A stretch of DNA of 64,000 bases from Saccharopolyspora montiporae (lineage in GTDB: Bacteria; Actinomycetota; Actinomycetes; Mycobacteriales; Pseudonocardiaceae): positions 124,001 to 188,000 of the forward strand of contig NZ_JADEYC010000002.1 in NCBI RefSeq assembly GCF_015209505.1, read 5' to 3'. The translations under genes were made by a program, and so were the position numbers. Positions 16,189 to 26,032 of this stretch are shown piece after piece. The stretch's first letter is position 1. Every line of letters begins with the position of its first letter. The notes under the pieces are model-generated. The model worked only from the letters and a program-made list of their open reading frames with translations, did no database searches and had not been told where the DNA came from.

Positions 16189-17649
16189 TCAGCCCGCCGT
16201 GGCGAACTCGCTGAGCACACCGGCGAGATCCGACCGGACCTTGGCACGCACCCGCGTTCCCTCCGGCGTGTGCTCCTGTTCGAGCAGTTCACCTTCTGCG
16301 TGCACCCGGGACATGAGCTCGCCTCGGGTGTACGGCACCAGCGCGTCGACGAGCACATCAGGCTGCGGCAAGTACTGGGCCACCGCTTCGCGGAGTTCGG
16401 CGATGCCCGCCCCACTGCGCGCGGAAACGAACTGCGCCTCGGGCAGCAGATGACGCAGCTCGGCAAGCCTCGTGGCATCGATGTCGTCGATCTTGTTCAC
16501 GACCAGCAGCTCGGGTGGCATCGAGTCCCCGTGCTGCTCACCGATCTCGCCGATCACCTCACGAACGGCCGTCACCTGCTCTTGCGGAGCAGCATCCGAC
16601 CCGTCCACCACGTGCACCAGCAGATCGGCACCGCCCACCTCTTCGAGCGTGGAGCGGAACGCCTCCACCAGCTGGTGCGGCAGGTGCCGCACGAAACCGA
16701 CGGTGTCGGTCAACGTGTACCCGCGGCCGTCGGGCGTGACCGCCTTGCGCGTCGTCGGATCCAGGGTGGCGAACAAGGCGTCCTCCACCAGTACTCCGGC
16801 CTCGGTCAGCGCGTTGAGCAGGCTCGACTTGCCCGCGTTGGTGTAGCCGGCGATCGCCACGCTCGGCACCCGGTTCGCGGCCCGGCGATCGCGCTTGGTG
16901 CTGCGCACGGTGCGCATGGCCGCCAGTTCCTTGCGCAGCTTGCTGATCCGCTTGTGCACGCTGCGCCGGTCGATCTCCAGCTTCGTCTCACCGGGACCGC
17001 GGGTTCCGACCCCGCCGTTGGCGCCGGCACGACCACCCGCCTGCCGGGACATCGCCTCACCCCAACCGCGCAAGCGCGGCAGGAAGTACTGCAGCTGGGC
17101 CAGCTCCACCTGGGCTTTGCCCTCCCGGGACCGGGCGTGCTGGGCGAAGATGTCCAGGATGAGCGCGGTGCGGTCGACGACCTTGACCTTGAGCCGCTCC
17201 TCCAGCTGGCGGAGCTGGCCGGGAGACAGTTCCCCGTCGCAGATCACCGTGTCGGCACCCGTCGCCGACACCACGTCGCGCAGCTCGCGCACCTTGCCCG
17301 AACCGACATAGGTGGCCGGGTCGGGGCGCTCCCGGCGCTGGATGACACCTTCCAGGACCTGCGAACCGGCGGTCTCGGCGAGCCGACCGAGCTCGGCCAA
17401 CGACGCCTCGGCCTGCTCGGCATCCCCATCGGTCCACACCCCGACGAGCACGACGAGCTCCATGCGGAGCTGCCGGTACTCGACCTCGGTGATGTCGGCC
17501 AGCTCGGTGGACAGCCCCGCCACCCTGCGCAGTGAAGCGCGCTCGGCACGCTCCATCTCACCGGTGGAGGGACCTGCGGAAACGATGTCCTCGTCGACTG
17601 CGTCCAGTTCCGGATCGTAGTCGGCGGAGAAGGTCAGAGATTTCGCCAT
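16189..17649 (-). CDS. hflX: GTPase HflX
   Basis: A 486-residue ribosome-associated GTPase that splits stalled or hibernating ribosomes in other bacteria. An N-terminal HflX domain with TYVGSGKVREL is followed by the glycine-rich linker GVGTRGPGETKLE, then the G domain: G1 IAGYTNAGKSSLLNAL, G3 DTVGFVRHLP and G4 VVNKIDD. ATG 17649 begins MAKSLTFSADYDPE; a possible extension to 17757 adds basic residues with no family match. It is the last of the leftward block miaA-dapF-hflX, a common actinobacterial arrangement. Confidence 0.95.
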   Translation of the reverse strand: MAKSLTFSADYDPELDAVDEDIVSAGPSTGEMERAERASLRRVAGLSTELADITEVEYRQLRMELVVLVGVWTDGDAEQAEASLAELGRLAETAGSQVLEGVIQRRERPDPATYVGSGKVRELRDVVSATGADTVICDGELSPGQLRQLEERLKVKVVDRTALILDIFAQHARSREGKAQVELAQLQYFLPRLRGWGEAMSRQAGGRAGANGGVGTRGPGETKLEIDRRSVHKRISKLRKELAAMRTVRSTKRDRRAANRVPSVAIAGYTNAGKSSLLNALTEAGVLVEDALFATLDPTTRKAVTPDGRGYTLTDTVGFVRHLPHQLVEAFRSTLEEVGGADLLVHVVDGSDAAPQEQVTAVREVIGEIGEQHGDSMPPELLVVNKIDDIDATRLAELRHLLPEAQFVSARSGAGIAELREAVAQYLPQPDVLVDALVPYTRGELMSRVHAEGELLEQEHTPEGTRVRAKVRSDLAGVLSEFATAG

Positions 17650-17731
17650 ATCGGTTCCATTGTTCCACGGTCCGCCACCGGTTTTCACCTGAAGATCCTT
17701 CCGGCCGCGTGGATCACCGGGGCGGAACCGC

Positions 17732-18574
17732 TCAGCGCTGCTCCCACCAGTCGGCATCCAGGCGCCCGCGCGCGACCAGCTCAGCCGGACCGGTCAGCGT
17801 GGTGGTGTCCGCGCGGACCTGCACCCGCACCGTGCCGCCGGGCACCCGCACGACCTGCTCACCCGTGTCCTGCCCGGCGCTGCGCAACGCGGCCACCGCA
17901 GCCGCGACGGTCCCGGTGCCGCAGGAGCGCGTCTCCCCGACGCCCCGTTCGAACACGCGCATGTCGGCGCGATCCGCGCCGACCGGGCGCACGAACTCCA
18001 CGTTCACCCCGTCGGGGAACAGCGCGGTGTCGTACGACGGGGCCGAGGTCAGGTCGAGCCCGGCGAGGTCGGCGTTGATCACGCAGGCGAGGTGCGGATT
18101 GCCCACGTCAACGGCCAGACCTTCGAAGGCCCGCCCGGAGCAGCTGGTGCTGCTGCGGCCGAACACCGAGGCCGGACCCATATCCACGGTCACCCCGCCG
18201 TCGCGGTGCGCGATCACCGGGCGGATGCCGGCCCGGGTACCGACCTGCAGTTCTCCCGGCTCGGCCCACCCGGCATCGAGCAGGTAACGCGCGAAGACGC
18301 GGACCCCGTTGCCGCACATCTCGGCGACCGAGCCGTCGGCGTTGAAGTAGTCCATGAACCAGGTGTCCGCGGGGATCCCGGCCGGTGCGTCCGGGACGGC
18401 ACCGGCGCGCACGACGCGCAGCACCCCGTCGGCCCCGAGCCCGCGCTGCCGATCGCACAGCGCCCGCACCCGGTGCTCGGTGAGCTTCAGCCGACCGTCC
18501 GGATCGGGCAGCACGACGAAGTCGTTCTCGGTGCCGTGGCCCTTCGCGAACTCGGGCCCGTCGGTGGATCGCAC
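17732..18574 (-). CDS. dapF: Diaminopimelate epimerase
   Basis: A 280-residue cofactor-independent epimerase converting LL- to meso-diaminopimelate for lysine and peptidoglycan synthesis. The substrate-binding start KGHGTENDFVVL and both catalytic Cys motifs are present: MCGNGVRVFARYL near residue 87 and SCGTGTVAAAVAAL near residue 217. GTG 18574 has no obvious ribosome-binding sequence, but a TAGACT hexamer ends 6 bases before it, so the message may be leaderless. miaA ends 9 bases upstream on the same strand. Confidence 0.95.
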   Translation of the reverse strand: MRSTDGPEFAKGHGTENDFVVLPDPDGRLKLTEHRVRALCDRQRGLGADGVLRVVRAGAVPDAPAGIPADTWFMDYFNADGSVAEMCGNGVRVFARYLLDAGWAEPGELQVGTRAGIRPVIAHRDGGVTVDMGPASVFGRSSTSCSGRAFEGLAVDVGNPHLACVINADLAGLDLTSAPSYDTALFPDGVNVEFVRPVGADRADMRVFERGVGETRSCGTGTVAAAVAALRSAGQDTGEQVVRVPGGTVRVQVRADTTTLTGPAELVARGRLDADWWEQR

Positions 18575-18580
18575 GCCACC

Positions 18581-18586
18581 AGTCTA
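18581..18586 (-). promoter_or_regulatory. Candidate -10 box for leaderless dapF transcript
   Basis: TAGACT (reading leftward) is followed by 6 bases and then the dapF GTG. The hexamer overlaps the miaA stop codon. Confidence 0.45.
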
Positions 18587-19513
18587 CGATCCGGCGACCC
18601 GGCCGACCTGCAGTGTCCCGGCGACCTCCTCGGCGAGGTCAGGTCGGTCGGCGTCGAACCACACGATGCGCTCGTCGCGGCGGAACCACGAGCGCTGCCT
18701 GCGCACGAACCGCCTGGTCGCTTTGGCCGTCTCGGCGGCCGCGGCAGCCATGTCCCCGGACCCGTCCCGGGCGGCGAGCACCTGCTGGTAACCGAGCGCG
18801 CGGGCGGCGGTCCGGCCTTCCCGCAGGCCGGCGCGCTCCAGCCTGCGCACCTCGTCGACCAGGCCCTCGTCGAACATCCGGGTCACGCGCTGGTCCACGC
18901 GGTGGTCGAGCTGGGTGACCGGGCGGTCCACACCGATCTGCACCGCGTCGTAGCGAGCCGGGCCGGGCTCGGGCAGGTTCGCCGAGAACGGTTCCCCGGT
19001 CATCTCGATGACCTCCAGGGCCCGCACGATCCGCCGTCCGTTGCTGGGCAGGATCTTCGCTGCTGCGGCGGGATCCCGATCTGCCAGCTGCCGGTGCAGT
19101 TCCGCGGGGCCGACCTCGGCCAGCCGCCGCTCGAAGTCCGCGCGCAGCGCGGGGTCGGTGCCCGGGAAGCGCAGCTCGTCGAGCACCGCCTGCACGTAGA
19201 GCCCGGAACCGCCCACGAGCAGCGGTGTGCGCCCGCGGGCCAGCACGTCCTCGACGGCGCGCCGGGCATCGCGCTGGTAAGCGGCCACGGACGCGGTCTC
19301 GGTCACCTCCAGCACGTCGAGCAGGTGGTGCGGGACACCGTGCCGCTGCTCGGGCGGGAGCTTGGCGGTACCGATGTCCATCCCGCGGTACAGCTGCATG
19401 GCGTCGGCGTTGACCACCTCGCCGTCGAAGCGCGCCGCCAGGTCCAGGGCGAGGTCCGATTTCCCGGTCGCGGTGGGCCCGACCACCGCGATCAGACGTC
19501 CGAGGCTGCGCAC
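18584..19513 (-). CDS. miaA: tRNA dimethylallyltransferase
   Basis: A 309-residue enzyme that transfers a dimethylallyl group to A37 of UNN-reading tRNAs. The P-loop [14 protein letters not shown] is at residues 9-22, followed by [34 protein letters not shown] and the C-terminal [10 protein letters not shown] tRNA-contact segment. Its product is the substrate of MiaB, encoded 4 kb away in the same orientation. The GTG start lacks a clear ribosome-binding site; TAAGGT lies 6 bases before it. Confidence 0.95.
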   Translation of the reverse strand: MRSLGRLIAVVGPTATGKSDLALDLAARFDGEVVNADAMQLYRGMDIGTAKLPPEQRHGVPHHLLDVLEVTETASVAAYQRDARRAVEDVLARGRTPLLVGGSGLYVQAVLDELRFPGTDPALRADFERRLAEVGPAELHRQLADRDPAAAAKILPSNGRRIVRALEVIEMTGEPFSANLPEPGPARYDAVQIGVDRPVTQLDHRVDQRVTRMFDEGLVDEVRRLERAGLREGRTAARALGYQQVLAARDGSGDMAAAAAETAKATRRFVRRQRSWFRRDERIVWFDADRPDLAEEVAGTLQVGRVAGS

Positions 19514-19519
19514 ACCCCG

Positions 19520-19525
19520 ACCTTA
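19520..19525 (-). promoter_or_regulatory. Candidate -10 box for leaderless miaA transcript
   Basis: TAAGGT reading leftward, then 6 bases, then the miaA GTG at 19513. Confidence 0.4.
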
Positions 19526-19561
19526 GGAGCAGCTCCGGAGCCGGGACCGCGCGGGAGCGCC

Positions 19562-20284
19562 TCAGCTGCGGGCGGTCCAGACAGCGACGTGGTACGTGAC
19601 GCCGAACGGACGGGCCGACAGCAGCAGCTCGGCGTCCCATCCGATGCCCGATGCCTGCAGCACGCCGGCGGCCACCTGCAGCGCGGCGCGGCCGGTCAGT
19701 CCCAGGTCCGCGGCCACGGACGGTTCCAGGTCCAGCAGGGTTCGCGCATCGGCGGTGGCCAGCGCGTCGCGGAGGCGCTCGTCGAAACCGGGCGCGCGCG
19801 GGTCCGGCGCGTGCGGGGAGCGCTCGTCGGCGCAGTTCGTACCGTCGGCCAGCACCAGCAACGCCGACGGATCGGCACCGGTCTCGCGGACCAGCCGCGC
19901 ACCTTCATCCCGGCACCAGGCCACCGGGGTGTCCGCGGCGAGGAGTTCGGTGCGCACCGCCTGCGCCCCTCCCCGGCCGCGCAGCCATCCCGCCACCAGA
20001 GCAGGCAGCGGCAGGTCCGGTTCGACGTCCGCCGTGGACCCGTCGCGCAACGACACCGGCACGTCGACCCCGTAGCCGCCGAACGTGCCGCGGGTGTCCG
20101 GACCGAGCTCGCGGGGCCCAGAGGCGTCTGCCCCGATCGCCACCCACGAGTGGGCGACGTCGGTCAGACTGGAGGCGGCGGCGGTGCAGGCGTCGCGCAA
20201 CCGGGCGGTGTCCGGGTCCGGCCGCACGGTCAGCTCGGGCACCAGCAGCGGCGGGTGCGGCACGACCGCGACTCGGGTGATCAC
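19562..20284 (-). CDS. Class III extradiol dioxygenase-like protein
   Basis: A 240-residue protein beginning VITRVAVVPHPPLLVPEL, the conserved opening of LigB-like class III ring-cleavage dioxygenase homologues, with the His of PHPPLL in the expected metal-ligand position. Actinobacteria commonly carry such a homologue next to miaA; its substrate is unknown and it may not be a ring-cleavage enzyme. GTG 20284 gives the family-typical start; the frame is open upstream to 20365 through unrelated sequence. It precedes miaA on the same strand with a 48-base gap. Confidence 0.8.
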   Translation of the reverse strand: MITRVAVVPHPPLLVPELTVRPDPDTARLRDACTAAASSLTDVAHSWVAIGADASGPRELGPDTRGTFGGYGVDVPVSLRDGSTADVEPDLPLPALVAGWLRGRGGAQAVRTELLAADTPVAWCRDEGARLVRETGADPSALLVLADGTNCADERSPHAPDPRAPGFDERLRDALATADARTLLDLEPSVAADLGLTGRAALQVAAGVLQASGIGWDAELLLSARPFGVTYHVAVWTARS

Positions 20285-20623
20285 ACCTGTGCACGGTAGA
20301 GGTGTGCGGTCCGGAGCGGCGCAACGGGGAGGACGGGGTGCCGGCGAGCGGACGGTCTCGCACACCGCGTGCCCACGGTGGCTGCATCCGAACGGGTGAC
20401 CTACGACAATGGGCTGCGCAGGTCACCGACCGCGGGTGCACGACCGGCGCCCCGGCGGGTGCAGGAACCCGCCGGAGTACCGGATCGCGCCGTGGCCTGT
20501 TTGAATGCGCCAGCGGAAGCCGGATCATGGAAGGGTCCGGGCGGACGCTTGCCGGGCCCCGCGAGGGCGGGGCGCCCGTGCGGGCACGGGCACTGGAGCG
20601 GGCACGCGAGGAGGAAGCCGGCC

Positions 20624-21946
20624 ATGACTGACCAGGACACGACCCCCGGGTCCGCTGCGGACGGAGCAGCGGGGGGACCGACCGGTGGCGCCGGGCGCAC
20701 CGGGGCCGCGCCGAACGTGCCGCACGCATCGCAGAACCCCGCCAAGTGGGGCCGGGTCGACGCGGACGGCACGGTGTACGTCAGCACGCCCGAGGGCGAA
20801 CGCGCGGTGGGCTCCTGGCAGGCCGGGGACCCCGCCGAGGGCTTGGCGCTGTTCGCGCGCAAGTTCGACGACCTGCTCACCGAGGTGGAGCTGCTGGAAA
20901 CCCGGCTGACGAACCGCTCCGGCGACCCCAAGCACGCGCTGTCCAATGCCCGGCACCTGCAGGAATCCCTCACCGAGGCGGCGGTCGTGGGCGACCTCGC
21001 CGCGCTGCGCACCCGGCTGGAGCACGTCGTCGCGCATGCCGAGCAGGCCGTCGACGACGCCAAGCAGGAGAAGGAGCAGGCCCGCAACCAGGCCGTCGCG
21101 CGCAAAGAAGCACTGGCCGCGGAAGCCGAGGAGATCGCCGCCGAGGCCACGCACTGGAAGAACGCGGGCGACCGGCTGCGCGAGATGCTCGCCGAGTGGA
21201 AGAAGATCCGCGGGGTCGACCGCAAGACCGACGAGCAGCTGTGGCGGCGGTTCTCCAAGGCCCGCGACGCGTTCAGCCGGCGCCGCGGTTCGCACTTCGC
21301 CGAGTTGGACCGCGAGCGCGCCGCGGCCAAGACCCGCAAGCAGGAACTCGTGGAGCAGGCCGAGGCGCTGACCGAATCGACCGACTGGGGGGAGACCGCG
21401 GCGCGCTACAAGGAACTCATGGCCGAGTGGAAAGCCGCGGGCCGCGCGCCCAAGGACAGCGACGAAGCCCTCTGGCAGCAGTTCCGAGCCGCGCAGGACC
21501 GGTTCTTCAGCCGCAGGTCGGAGGCGTTCTCCGAGCGCGATGCGGAGTTCGCCGCCAACGCCAAGCTCAAGGAGGAGCTGCTGACCGAGGCCGAGCAGAT
21601 CGAGCCGGCAGGCGATCTGCAGGCCGCCCAGTCGCACCTGCACCGCATCCAGCAGCGCTGGGACGAGATCGGCAAGGTCCCGCGCGAGCGGATGCGGGAG
21701 CTGGAGGGGCGGCTGCGCGCGGTGGCCGACCGGGTGCGCCAGGCCGCCGACACCCAGTGGCGACGCACGGACCCGGAAGCCCAGGCGCGGGTCGACCAGT
21801 TCCGCGAGCGGGTGCAGCAGTTCGAGTCCCAGGCCGAGAAGGCCCGGGCGGCCGGTGACCGGCGCCGGGCGGAGCAGGCCGAGCAGCAGGCGCAGCAGTG
21901 GCGGGAGTGGCTCACCGCGGCCGAACAGGCCATCGCCGACCGGTGA
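20624..21946 (+). CDS. DUF349 domain-containing coiled-coil protein
   Basis: A 440-residue, highly charged, almost entirely helical protein. It carries consecutive DUF349 repeats visible as recurring W-K/R-x2-G/I blocks: LAEWKKIRGVDRKTDEQLW, LMAEWKAAGRAPKDSDEALW and HRIQQRWDEIGKVPRERM. DUF349 proteins occur throughout actinobacteria near miaA and miaB; function is unknown. The first 40 residues are Gly/Ala-rich and disordered. ATG 20624 has GAGGAGGA upstream. It is divergent from the dioxygenase-like gene. Confidence 0.85.
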   Translation: MTDQDTTPGSAADGAAGGPTGGAGRTGAAPNVPHASQNPAKWGRVDADGTVYVSTPEGERAVGSWQAGDPAEGLALFARKFDDLLTEVELLETRLTNRSGDPKHALSNARHLQESLTEAAVVGDLAALRTRLEHVVAHAEQAVDDAKQEKEQARNQAVARKEALAAEAEEIAAEATHWKNAGDRLREMLAEWKKIRGVDRKTDEQLWRRFSKARDAFSRRRGSHFAELDRERAAAKTRKQELVEQAEALTESTDWGETAARYKELMAEWKAAGRAPKDSDEALWQQFRAAQDRFFSRRSEAFSERDAEFAANAKLKEELLTEAEQIEPAGDLQAAQSHLHRIQQRWDEIGKVPRERMRELEGRLRAVADRVRQAADTQWRRTDPEAQARVDQFRERVQQFESQAEKARAAGDRRRAEQAEQQAQQWREWLTAAEQAIADR

Positions 21947-22020
21947 GCGTCAGCCGTGCCCGCACCACGAGCCGCGGGCACGGCCCCCGCGACCGATCAG
22001 GACTTCCTGCGGCCAGGCGG

Positions 22021-22479
22021 TCAGGACTGCGACCAGGCGGTGCGGATCCACTGCACGGTGAGCACCAGCATGCAGGCCACCGCGAGCAGCAGGCCGACCC
22101 CCGGACCGGCCGCTTCGTGGGTCTGCCGGGACCAGATCGCGATGAGGCCCTCGAAGGTGACCACGCCACCGGGCAGCGCGGCCAGGAACGCCAGCACCCA
22201 GCGCCGGGTGACCAGCGCGAGCGTGGAAACCCCGATGCCCACGATGGTGGCGTTGATCGCGAACAGGTGCGGCAGCAGCCCCACCTCCAGCGCCGGATCG
22301 GCCTGGCCGGTCAGCACCTGCCAGCCCGCAGCGTCGCCGACCCACGGCAGCAGCGCGGACACGACCAGCACCAACATCGCCGCGGCGATGACCAGGGCCC
22401 GCTTGCCCGGGTCGACCCGGCGCAGTCCTTCGCGCTCACTGCTGGTCAACGGCCTGCGCGCCGGTACGGCCTCGGACAT
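22021..22479 (-). CDS. Conserved four-helix membrane protein (Rv2732c-like)
   Basis: A 152-residue integral membrane protein with about four hydrophobic segments: VIAAAMLVLVVSALLPWVG, LFAINATIVGIGVSTLALV, VLAFLAALPGGVVTF and VGLLLAVACMLVLTVQW. It lies just downstream of miaB on the same strand (41 bases), matching the position of the membrane protein beside the mycobacterial miaB homologue. No function is known. ATG 22479 has AGGAG upstream; the in-frame GTG at 22533 would overlap miaB. Confidence 0.75.
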   Translation of the reverse strand: MSEAVPARRPLTSSEREGLRRVDPGKRALVIAAAMLVLVVSALLPWVGDAAGWQVLTGQADPALEVGLLPHLFAINATIVGIGVSTLALVTRRWVLAFLAALPGGVVTFEGLIAIWSRQTHEAAGPGVGLLLAVACMLVLTVQWIRTAWSQS

Positions 22480-22520
22480 CGACGTCTCCTGTTCGGGGTG
22501 GTGGCCATCGCTGCGGGGCG

Positions 22521-24008
22521 TCAACACGCACATCCCTGCTCGGCGGCGGGCTGCGGCGCGGGGGCGCCGACCGAGGGCAGCCCGAGGCTGACCCCGGACG
22601 TCTTCGGCCGGGCACCGATCTCCCAGCGGTCGCCCGCCGCGGTACGCCGGTGCGCGTGCACCTCGGCGTCGGCGACGAGGTGGTGCGGGGCCCCGCGGGT
22701 CACGGTCGTGCGCACGATGTCGCCCGGGCGGATTTCGCCGTCCACCGCACCGGACGGGGTGAAGTGCACCAGCCTGCCGTCCCGGGCGCGGCCGCTGAGC
22801 CGGTGCGTCTCGGTGTCCTTGCGACCTTCGCCCTCGGCGACCAGCAGCTCGACCTCGGTGCCCACCAGCGCCCGGTTCTCCTCGGCGGAGATCTGGTTCT
22901 GCAGCTCGACCAGCCGCTCGTAGCGCTGCTGCACGACCTCCTTGGGCAGCTGGTCCGGCAGCTCGGCGGCCGGGGTCCCGGTGCGCTTGGAGTACTGGAA
23001 GGTGAAGGCGCTGGCGAACCGCGCCTGCCGGACGACCTCCAGCGTCTGCTCGAAGTCCTCTTCGGTCTCACCCGGGAAGCCGACGATGATGTCGGTGGTG
23101 ATCGCGGCGTGCGGCATGGCCCGGCGCACGTCGTCGACGATGCCCAGGAACCGCTCCGAGCGGTAGGAGCGGCGCATGGCCTTGAGCACCCGGTCGGACC
23201 CGGATTGCAGCGGCATGTGCAGCTGCGGGCACACGTTCGGTGTGTCGGCCATCGCCTCGATGACGTCGGCGGTGAAGTCGCGCGGGTGCGGGGAGGTGAA
23301 GCGCACCCGCTCCAGTCCGGCCACCTCGCCGCAGGAACGCAGCAGTTTGCCGAAGGCGTAGCGATCGCCGAATTCGACGCCGTAGGCGTTCACGTTCTGC
23401 CCGAGCAGCGTCACCTCCAGCACGCCCTCGGTCACCAGCGCCTCGACCTCGGACAGGACCTCGCCCGGACGGCGGTCCTTCTCCTTGCCGCGCAGCGAGG
23501 GCACGATGCAGAAGGTGCAGGTGTTGTTGCAGCCCACCGAGACCGATACCCAGCCCGAGTAGGCGGATTCGCGCCGGGCGGGCAGCGTGGACGGGAAGAC
23601 CTCCAACGACTCGGCGATCTCCACCTCGGCTTCCTGGTTGTGCCGCGCGCGTTCGAGCAGCGTCGGCAGCGAGCCGAGGTTGTGCGTGCCGAAGACGACG
23701 TCCACCCACGGCGCCTTCTGCACGATCGTGTCCCGGTCCTTCTGCGCCAGGCAGCCGCCCACCGCGATCTGCATGTCCGGATTGCGCGTCTTGGACGGGC
23801 GCATGTGGCCGAGCGTGCCGTACAGCCGGTTGTCGGCGTTCTCGCGCACCGCGCAGGTGTTGAACACGACCACGTCGGCCTCGTCGCCGTCCGCGCGGAC
23901 GTACCCGGCCTCTTCCAGCATTCCGGCCAGCCGCTCGGAATCGTGCACGTTCATCTGGCAGCCGTAGGTGCGGACTTGGAAGGATCGCGGGGAACTCGCC
24001 TCGGGCAT
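22521..24008 (-). CDS. miaB: tRNA-2-methylthio-N6-dimethylallyladenosine synthase
   Basis: A 495-residue radical-SAM methylthiotransferase acting on the MiaA product. The N-terminal UPF0004 domain has the three auxiliary-cluster Cys in [21 protein letters not shown] and GGCLAQ; the radical-SAM cluster is CNNTCTFC near residue 160; a TRAM domain follows. A C-terminal tail ends GCAC. The start codon has no strong ribosome-binding site, but TAAGCT lies 6 bases upstream. It is divergent from gluABCD and upstream of the small membrane protein gene. Confidence 0.96.
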   Translation of the reverse strand: MPEASSPRSFQVRTYGCQMNVHDSERLAGMLEEAGYVRADGDEADVVVFNTCAVRENADNRLYGTLGHMRPSKTRNPDMQIAVGGCLAQKDRDTIVQKAPWVDVVFGTHNLGSLPTLLERARHNQEAEVEIAESLEVFPSTLPARRESAYSGWVSVSVGCNNTCTFCIVPSLRGKEKDRRPGEVLSEVEALVTEGVLEVTLLGQNVNAYGVEFGDRYAFGKLLRSCGEVAGLERVRFTSPHPRDFTADVIEAMADTPNVCPQLHMPLQSGSDRVLKAMRRSYRSERFLGIVDDVRRAMPHAAITTDIIVGFPGETEEDFEQTLEVVRQARFASAFTFQYSKRTGTPAAELPDQLPKEVVQQRYERLVELQNQISAEENRALVGTEVELLVAEGEGRKDTETHRLSGRARDGRLVHFTPSGAVDGEIRPGDIVRTTVTRGAPHHLVADAEVHAHRRTAAGDRWEIGARPKTSGVSLGLPSVGAPAPQPAAEQGCAC

Positions 24009-24014
24009 GCCTAC

Positions 24015-24020
24015 AGCTTA
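24015..24020 (-). promoter_or_regulatory. Candidate -10 box for leaderless miaB transcript
   Basis: TAAGCT reading leftward, 6 bases before ATG 24008. Confidence 0.45.
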
Positions 24021-24249
24021 ATCGTGCTGGTCACGAACAAGGCAGCGCCCCGCACCGCGGCCGCCGGCGGGAACGGCCGCCCACCGTGACCACCCGCGCC
24101 TCCCTGTCGGGTGAGTGCGCCCGGTGACCGAGCGGTCCGGTTCCGGAGTGTAACCGAGTTGCAACGCGCTCCTGCCCGGATCGTCTGGACTAACCCCGGC
24201 AGGCCGCTTAGGTTTCGGCCAACAACCGTGTCCGCGCTCAGGAGGACCC

Positions 24250-25005
24250 ATGGCCGCAGGTTCCACGGACGCACCGATGATTCGGATGCGCGGGGTGGAC
24301 AAGCACTTCGGGCCGGTGCACGTCCTGCGGGACATCGATCTCGAAGTGCCCGCCGGCCAGGTCGTCGTCGTGCTCGGACCGTCCGGCTCCGGCAAATCCA
24401 CCCTCTGCCGGGCCATCAACCGCCTCGAACCGATCGACACCGGCAGCATCGAGGTCGACGGGGTGCCGCTGCCCGAAGAAGGGCGCGGGCTGGCCCAGCT
24501 GCGGGCCGATGTCGGCATGGTGTTCCAGCAGTTCAACCTGTTCGCGCACAAGACCGTGCTGGACAACGTCACGCTCGGGCCGGTCAAGGTGCGCAAGCTG
24601 GCGAGCGCCGAAGCCCGGGAGCAGGCCTTGCAACTGCTGGACCGGGTGGGCATCCGCGACCAGGCCGACAAGTACCCGGCGCAGTTGTCCGGCGGTCAGC
24701 AGCAGCGCGCCGCGATCGCCCGTGCGCTGGCGATGAAGCCCAAGGTGATGCTGTTCGACGAGCCGACCTCGGCCCTGGACCCGGAGATGGTCAGCGAAGT
24801 CCTGGACACCATGGCGGGCCTGGCGGAAGAAGGCATGACGATGCTCGTGGTGACCCACGAGATGGGCTTCGCCCGCCGAGCAGCGCACCGGGTGCTGTTC
24901 ATGTCCGACGGCGAGGTGGCCGAGGACACCAGTCCGGACGCCTTCTTCAGCGAACCGTCCAGCGATCGGGCCAAGGATTTCCTCGCCAAGATCCTCACCC
25001 ACTGA
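24250..25005 (+). CDS. gluA: Glutamate ABC transporter, ATP-binding protein
   Basis: A 251-residue polar-amino-acid ABC ATPase. Walker A is [16 protein letters not shown] (near residue 43), the Q-loop region is [13 protein letters not shown], the signature is [15 protein letters not shown], Walker B is [15 protein letters not shown] and the H-loop is [11 protein letters not shown]. The first gene of gluABCD, with CAGGAGGA before ATG 24250. It powers uptake through GluC and GluD using the lipoprotein GluB. Glutamate specificity is inferred from gene order matching Corynebacterium gluABCD. Confidence 0.93.
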   Translation: MAAGSTDAPMIRMRGVDKHFGPVHVLRDIDLEVPAGQVVVVLGPSGSGKSTLCRAINRLEPIDTGSIEVDGVPLPEEGRGLAQLRADVGMVFQQFNLFAHKTVLDNVTLGPVKVRKLASAEAREQALQLLDRVGIRDQADKYPAQLSGGQQQRAAIARALAMKPKVMLFDEPTSALDPEMVSEVLDTMAGLAEEGMTMLVVTHEMGFARRAAHRVLFMSDGEVAEDTSPDAFFSEPSSDRAKDFLAKILTH

Positions 25006-25027
25006 CGACTGTTCTGGAGGGACGTGC

Positions 25028-25978
25028 ATGGCGGTGCGGGCAACGGAACCTCGGACGCCGTGCGGAGAGGGCGGGCGGATGCGAGGCAGCAGACTGCGGG
25101 CAGGTGCCCTCCTGGCGGTATCCCTGGCGCTGGTCCTGACCGGCTGCGGCCGCGAGGGCAGCCCCACCGAGGCGCCGCCGCGGCTCGCGCACGAGGTGGC
25201 GCGCGACGTCAGCGTCCCCGGATCGCCGACGTTCCAGCGGATCCAGGAACGCGGCCGGGTCGTCGTCGGCGTCAAGGAGGACCAGCCCGGGCTCGGGCTG
25301 CGCGATCCGGTCACCGATGAGTACTCCGGGTTCGACGTGGAAGTCGCCCGGCTGATCGCCGCGCAGCTGGGCATGGACCCGGACACCCGCATCGAGTACC
25401 GCCCGGTCCCCAGCACCGCGCGGGAGCAGGCCATCTCCACCGGGGAAGTCGACTACTACGTCGGGTCCTACACGATCAGCGACAAGCGCAAGGAGCAGGT
25501 CAGCTTCGCCGGCCCGTACTTCATGGCGGGCCAGGACCTGCTGGTGCGCCCGGACGAGCACGGCATCACCGGCAAGGACTCGTTGCAGGGCCGGACCGTG
25601 TGCTCGGCGACCGGATCGACGCCGATCCAGAACGTCAAGGAAGAGCAGCTCACCGACCCCGGGAACATCGTGGAGTTCCAGCGGTACTCGGAGTGCGTGC
25701 AGCAACTGCTGGACCACCAGGTCGATGCGGTCACCACCGACGACGCGATCTTGAAGGGCTACGCGGCCGAAGAACCCGACAAGCTGCGAGTCGTGGGCAG
25801 CACGTTTTCCGAGGAGCCCTACGGGGTCGGCCTGGCCAAGGACGACGCCGCGCTGCGGAGCGCGATCAACGACATCATCGAGCACGCCGAAGCCGACGGC
25901 GAGTGGCAGCGCATGTACGACGCCACGCTCGGCAAGTCCGGCACGCCGGCCCGACCACCCGCGGTCGAACGCTACTGA
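25028..25978 (+). CDS. gluB: Glutamate-binding lipoprotein
   Basis: A 316-residue extracellular solute-binding protein (SBP_bac_3). The signal sequence ends in the lipobox VLTGC near residue 40, so the mature protein is lipid-anchored. Lobe I begins RIQERGRVVVGVKEDQPG with SGFDVEVARLIAAQL; lobe II includes GRTVCSATGSTPIQN and crosses back at YGVGLAKDDAALRSAIND. ATG 25028 has GGAGG 7 bases upstream; an internal ATG at 25079 would give a more usual signal-peptide length but lacks a good site. Gene order places it between the ATPase and permeases. Confidence 0.93.
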   Translation: MAVRATEPRTPCGEGGRMRGSRLRAGALLAVSLALVLTGCGREGSPTEAPPRLAHEVARDVSVPGSPTFQRIQERGRVVVGVKEDQPGLGLRDPVTDEYSGFDVEVARLIAAQLGMDPDTRIEYRPVPSTAREQAISTGEVDYYVGSYTISDKRKEQVSFAGPYFMAGQDLLVRPDEHGITGKDSLQGRTVCSATGSTPIQNVKEEQLTDPGNIVEFQRYSECVQQLLDHQVDAVTTDDAILKGYAAEEPDKLRVVGSTFSEEPYGVGLAKDDAALRSAINDIIEHAEADGEWQRMYDATLGKSGTPARPPAVERY

Positions 25979-26032
25979 TCCGACGAAGCGGTCCGGACAC
26001 GACTCCGGACCACCGGTTCCTGGGAGACCTCG

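Noticed and set aside
24110..24249. Glutamine or other riboswitch upstream of gluABCD
   Set aside because: No conserved aptamer element could be recognised in the 240-base divergent gap.
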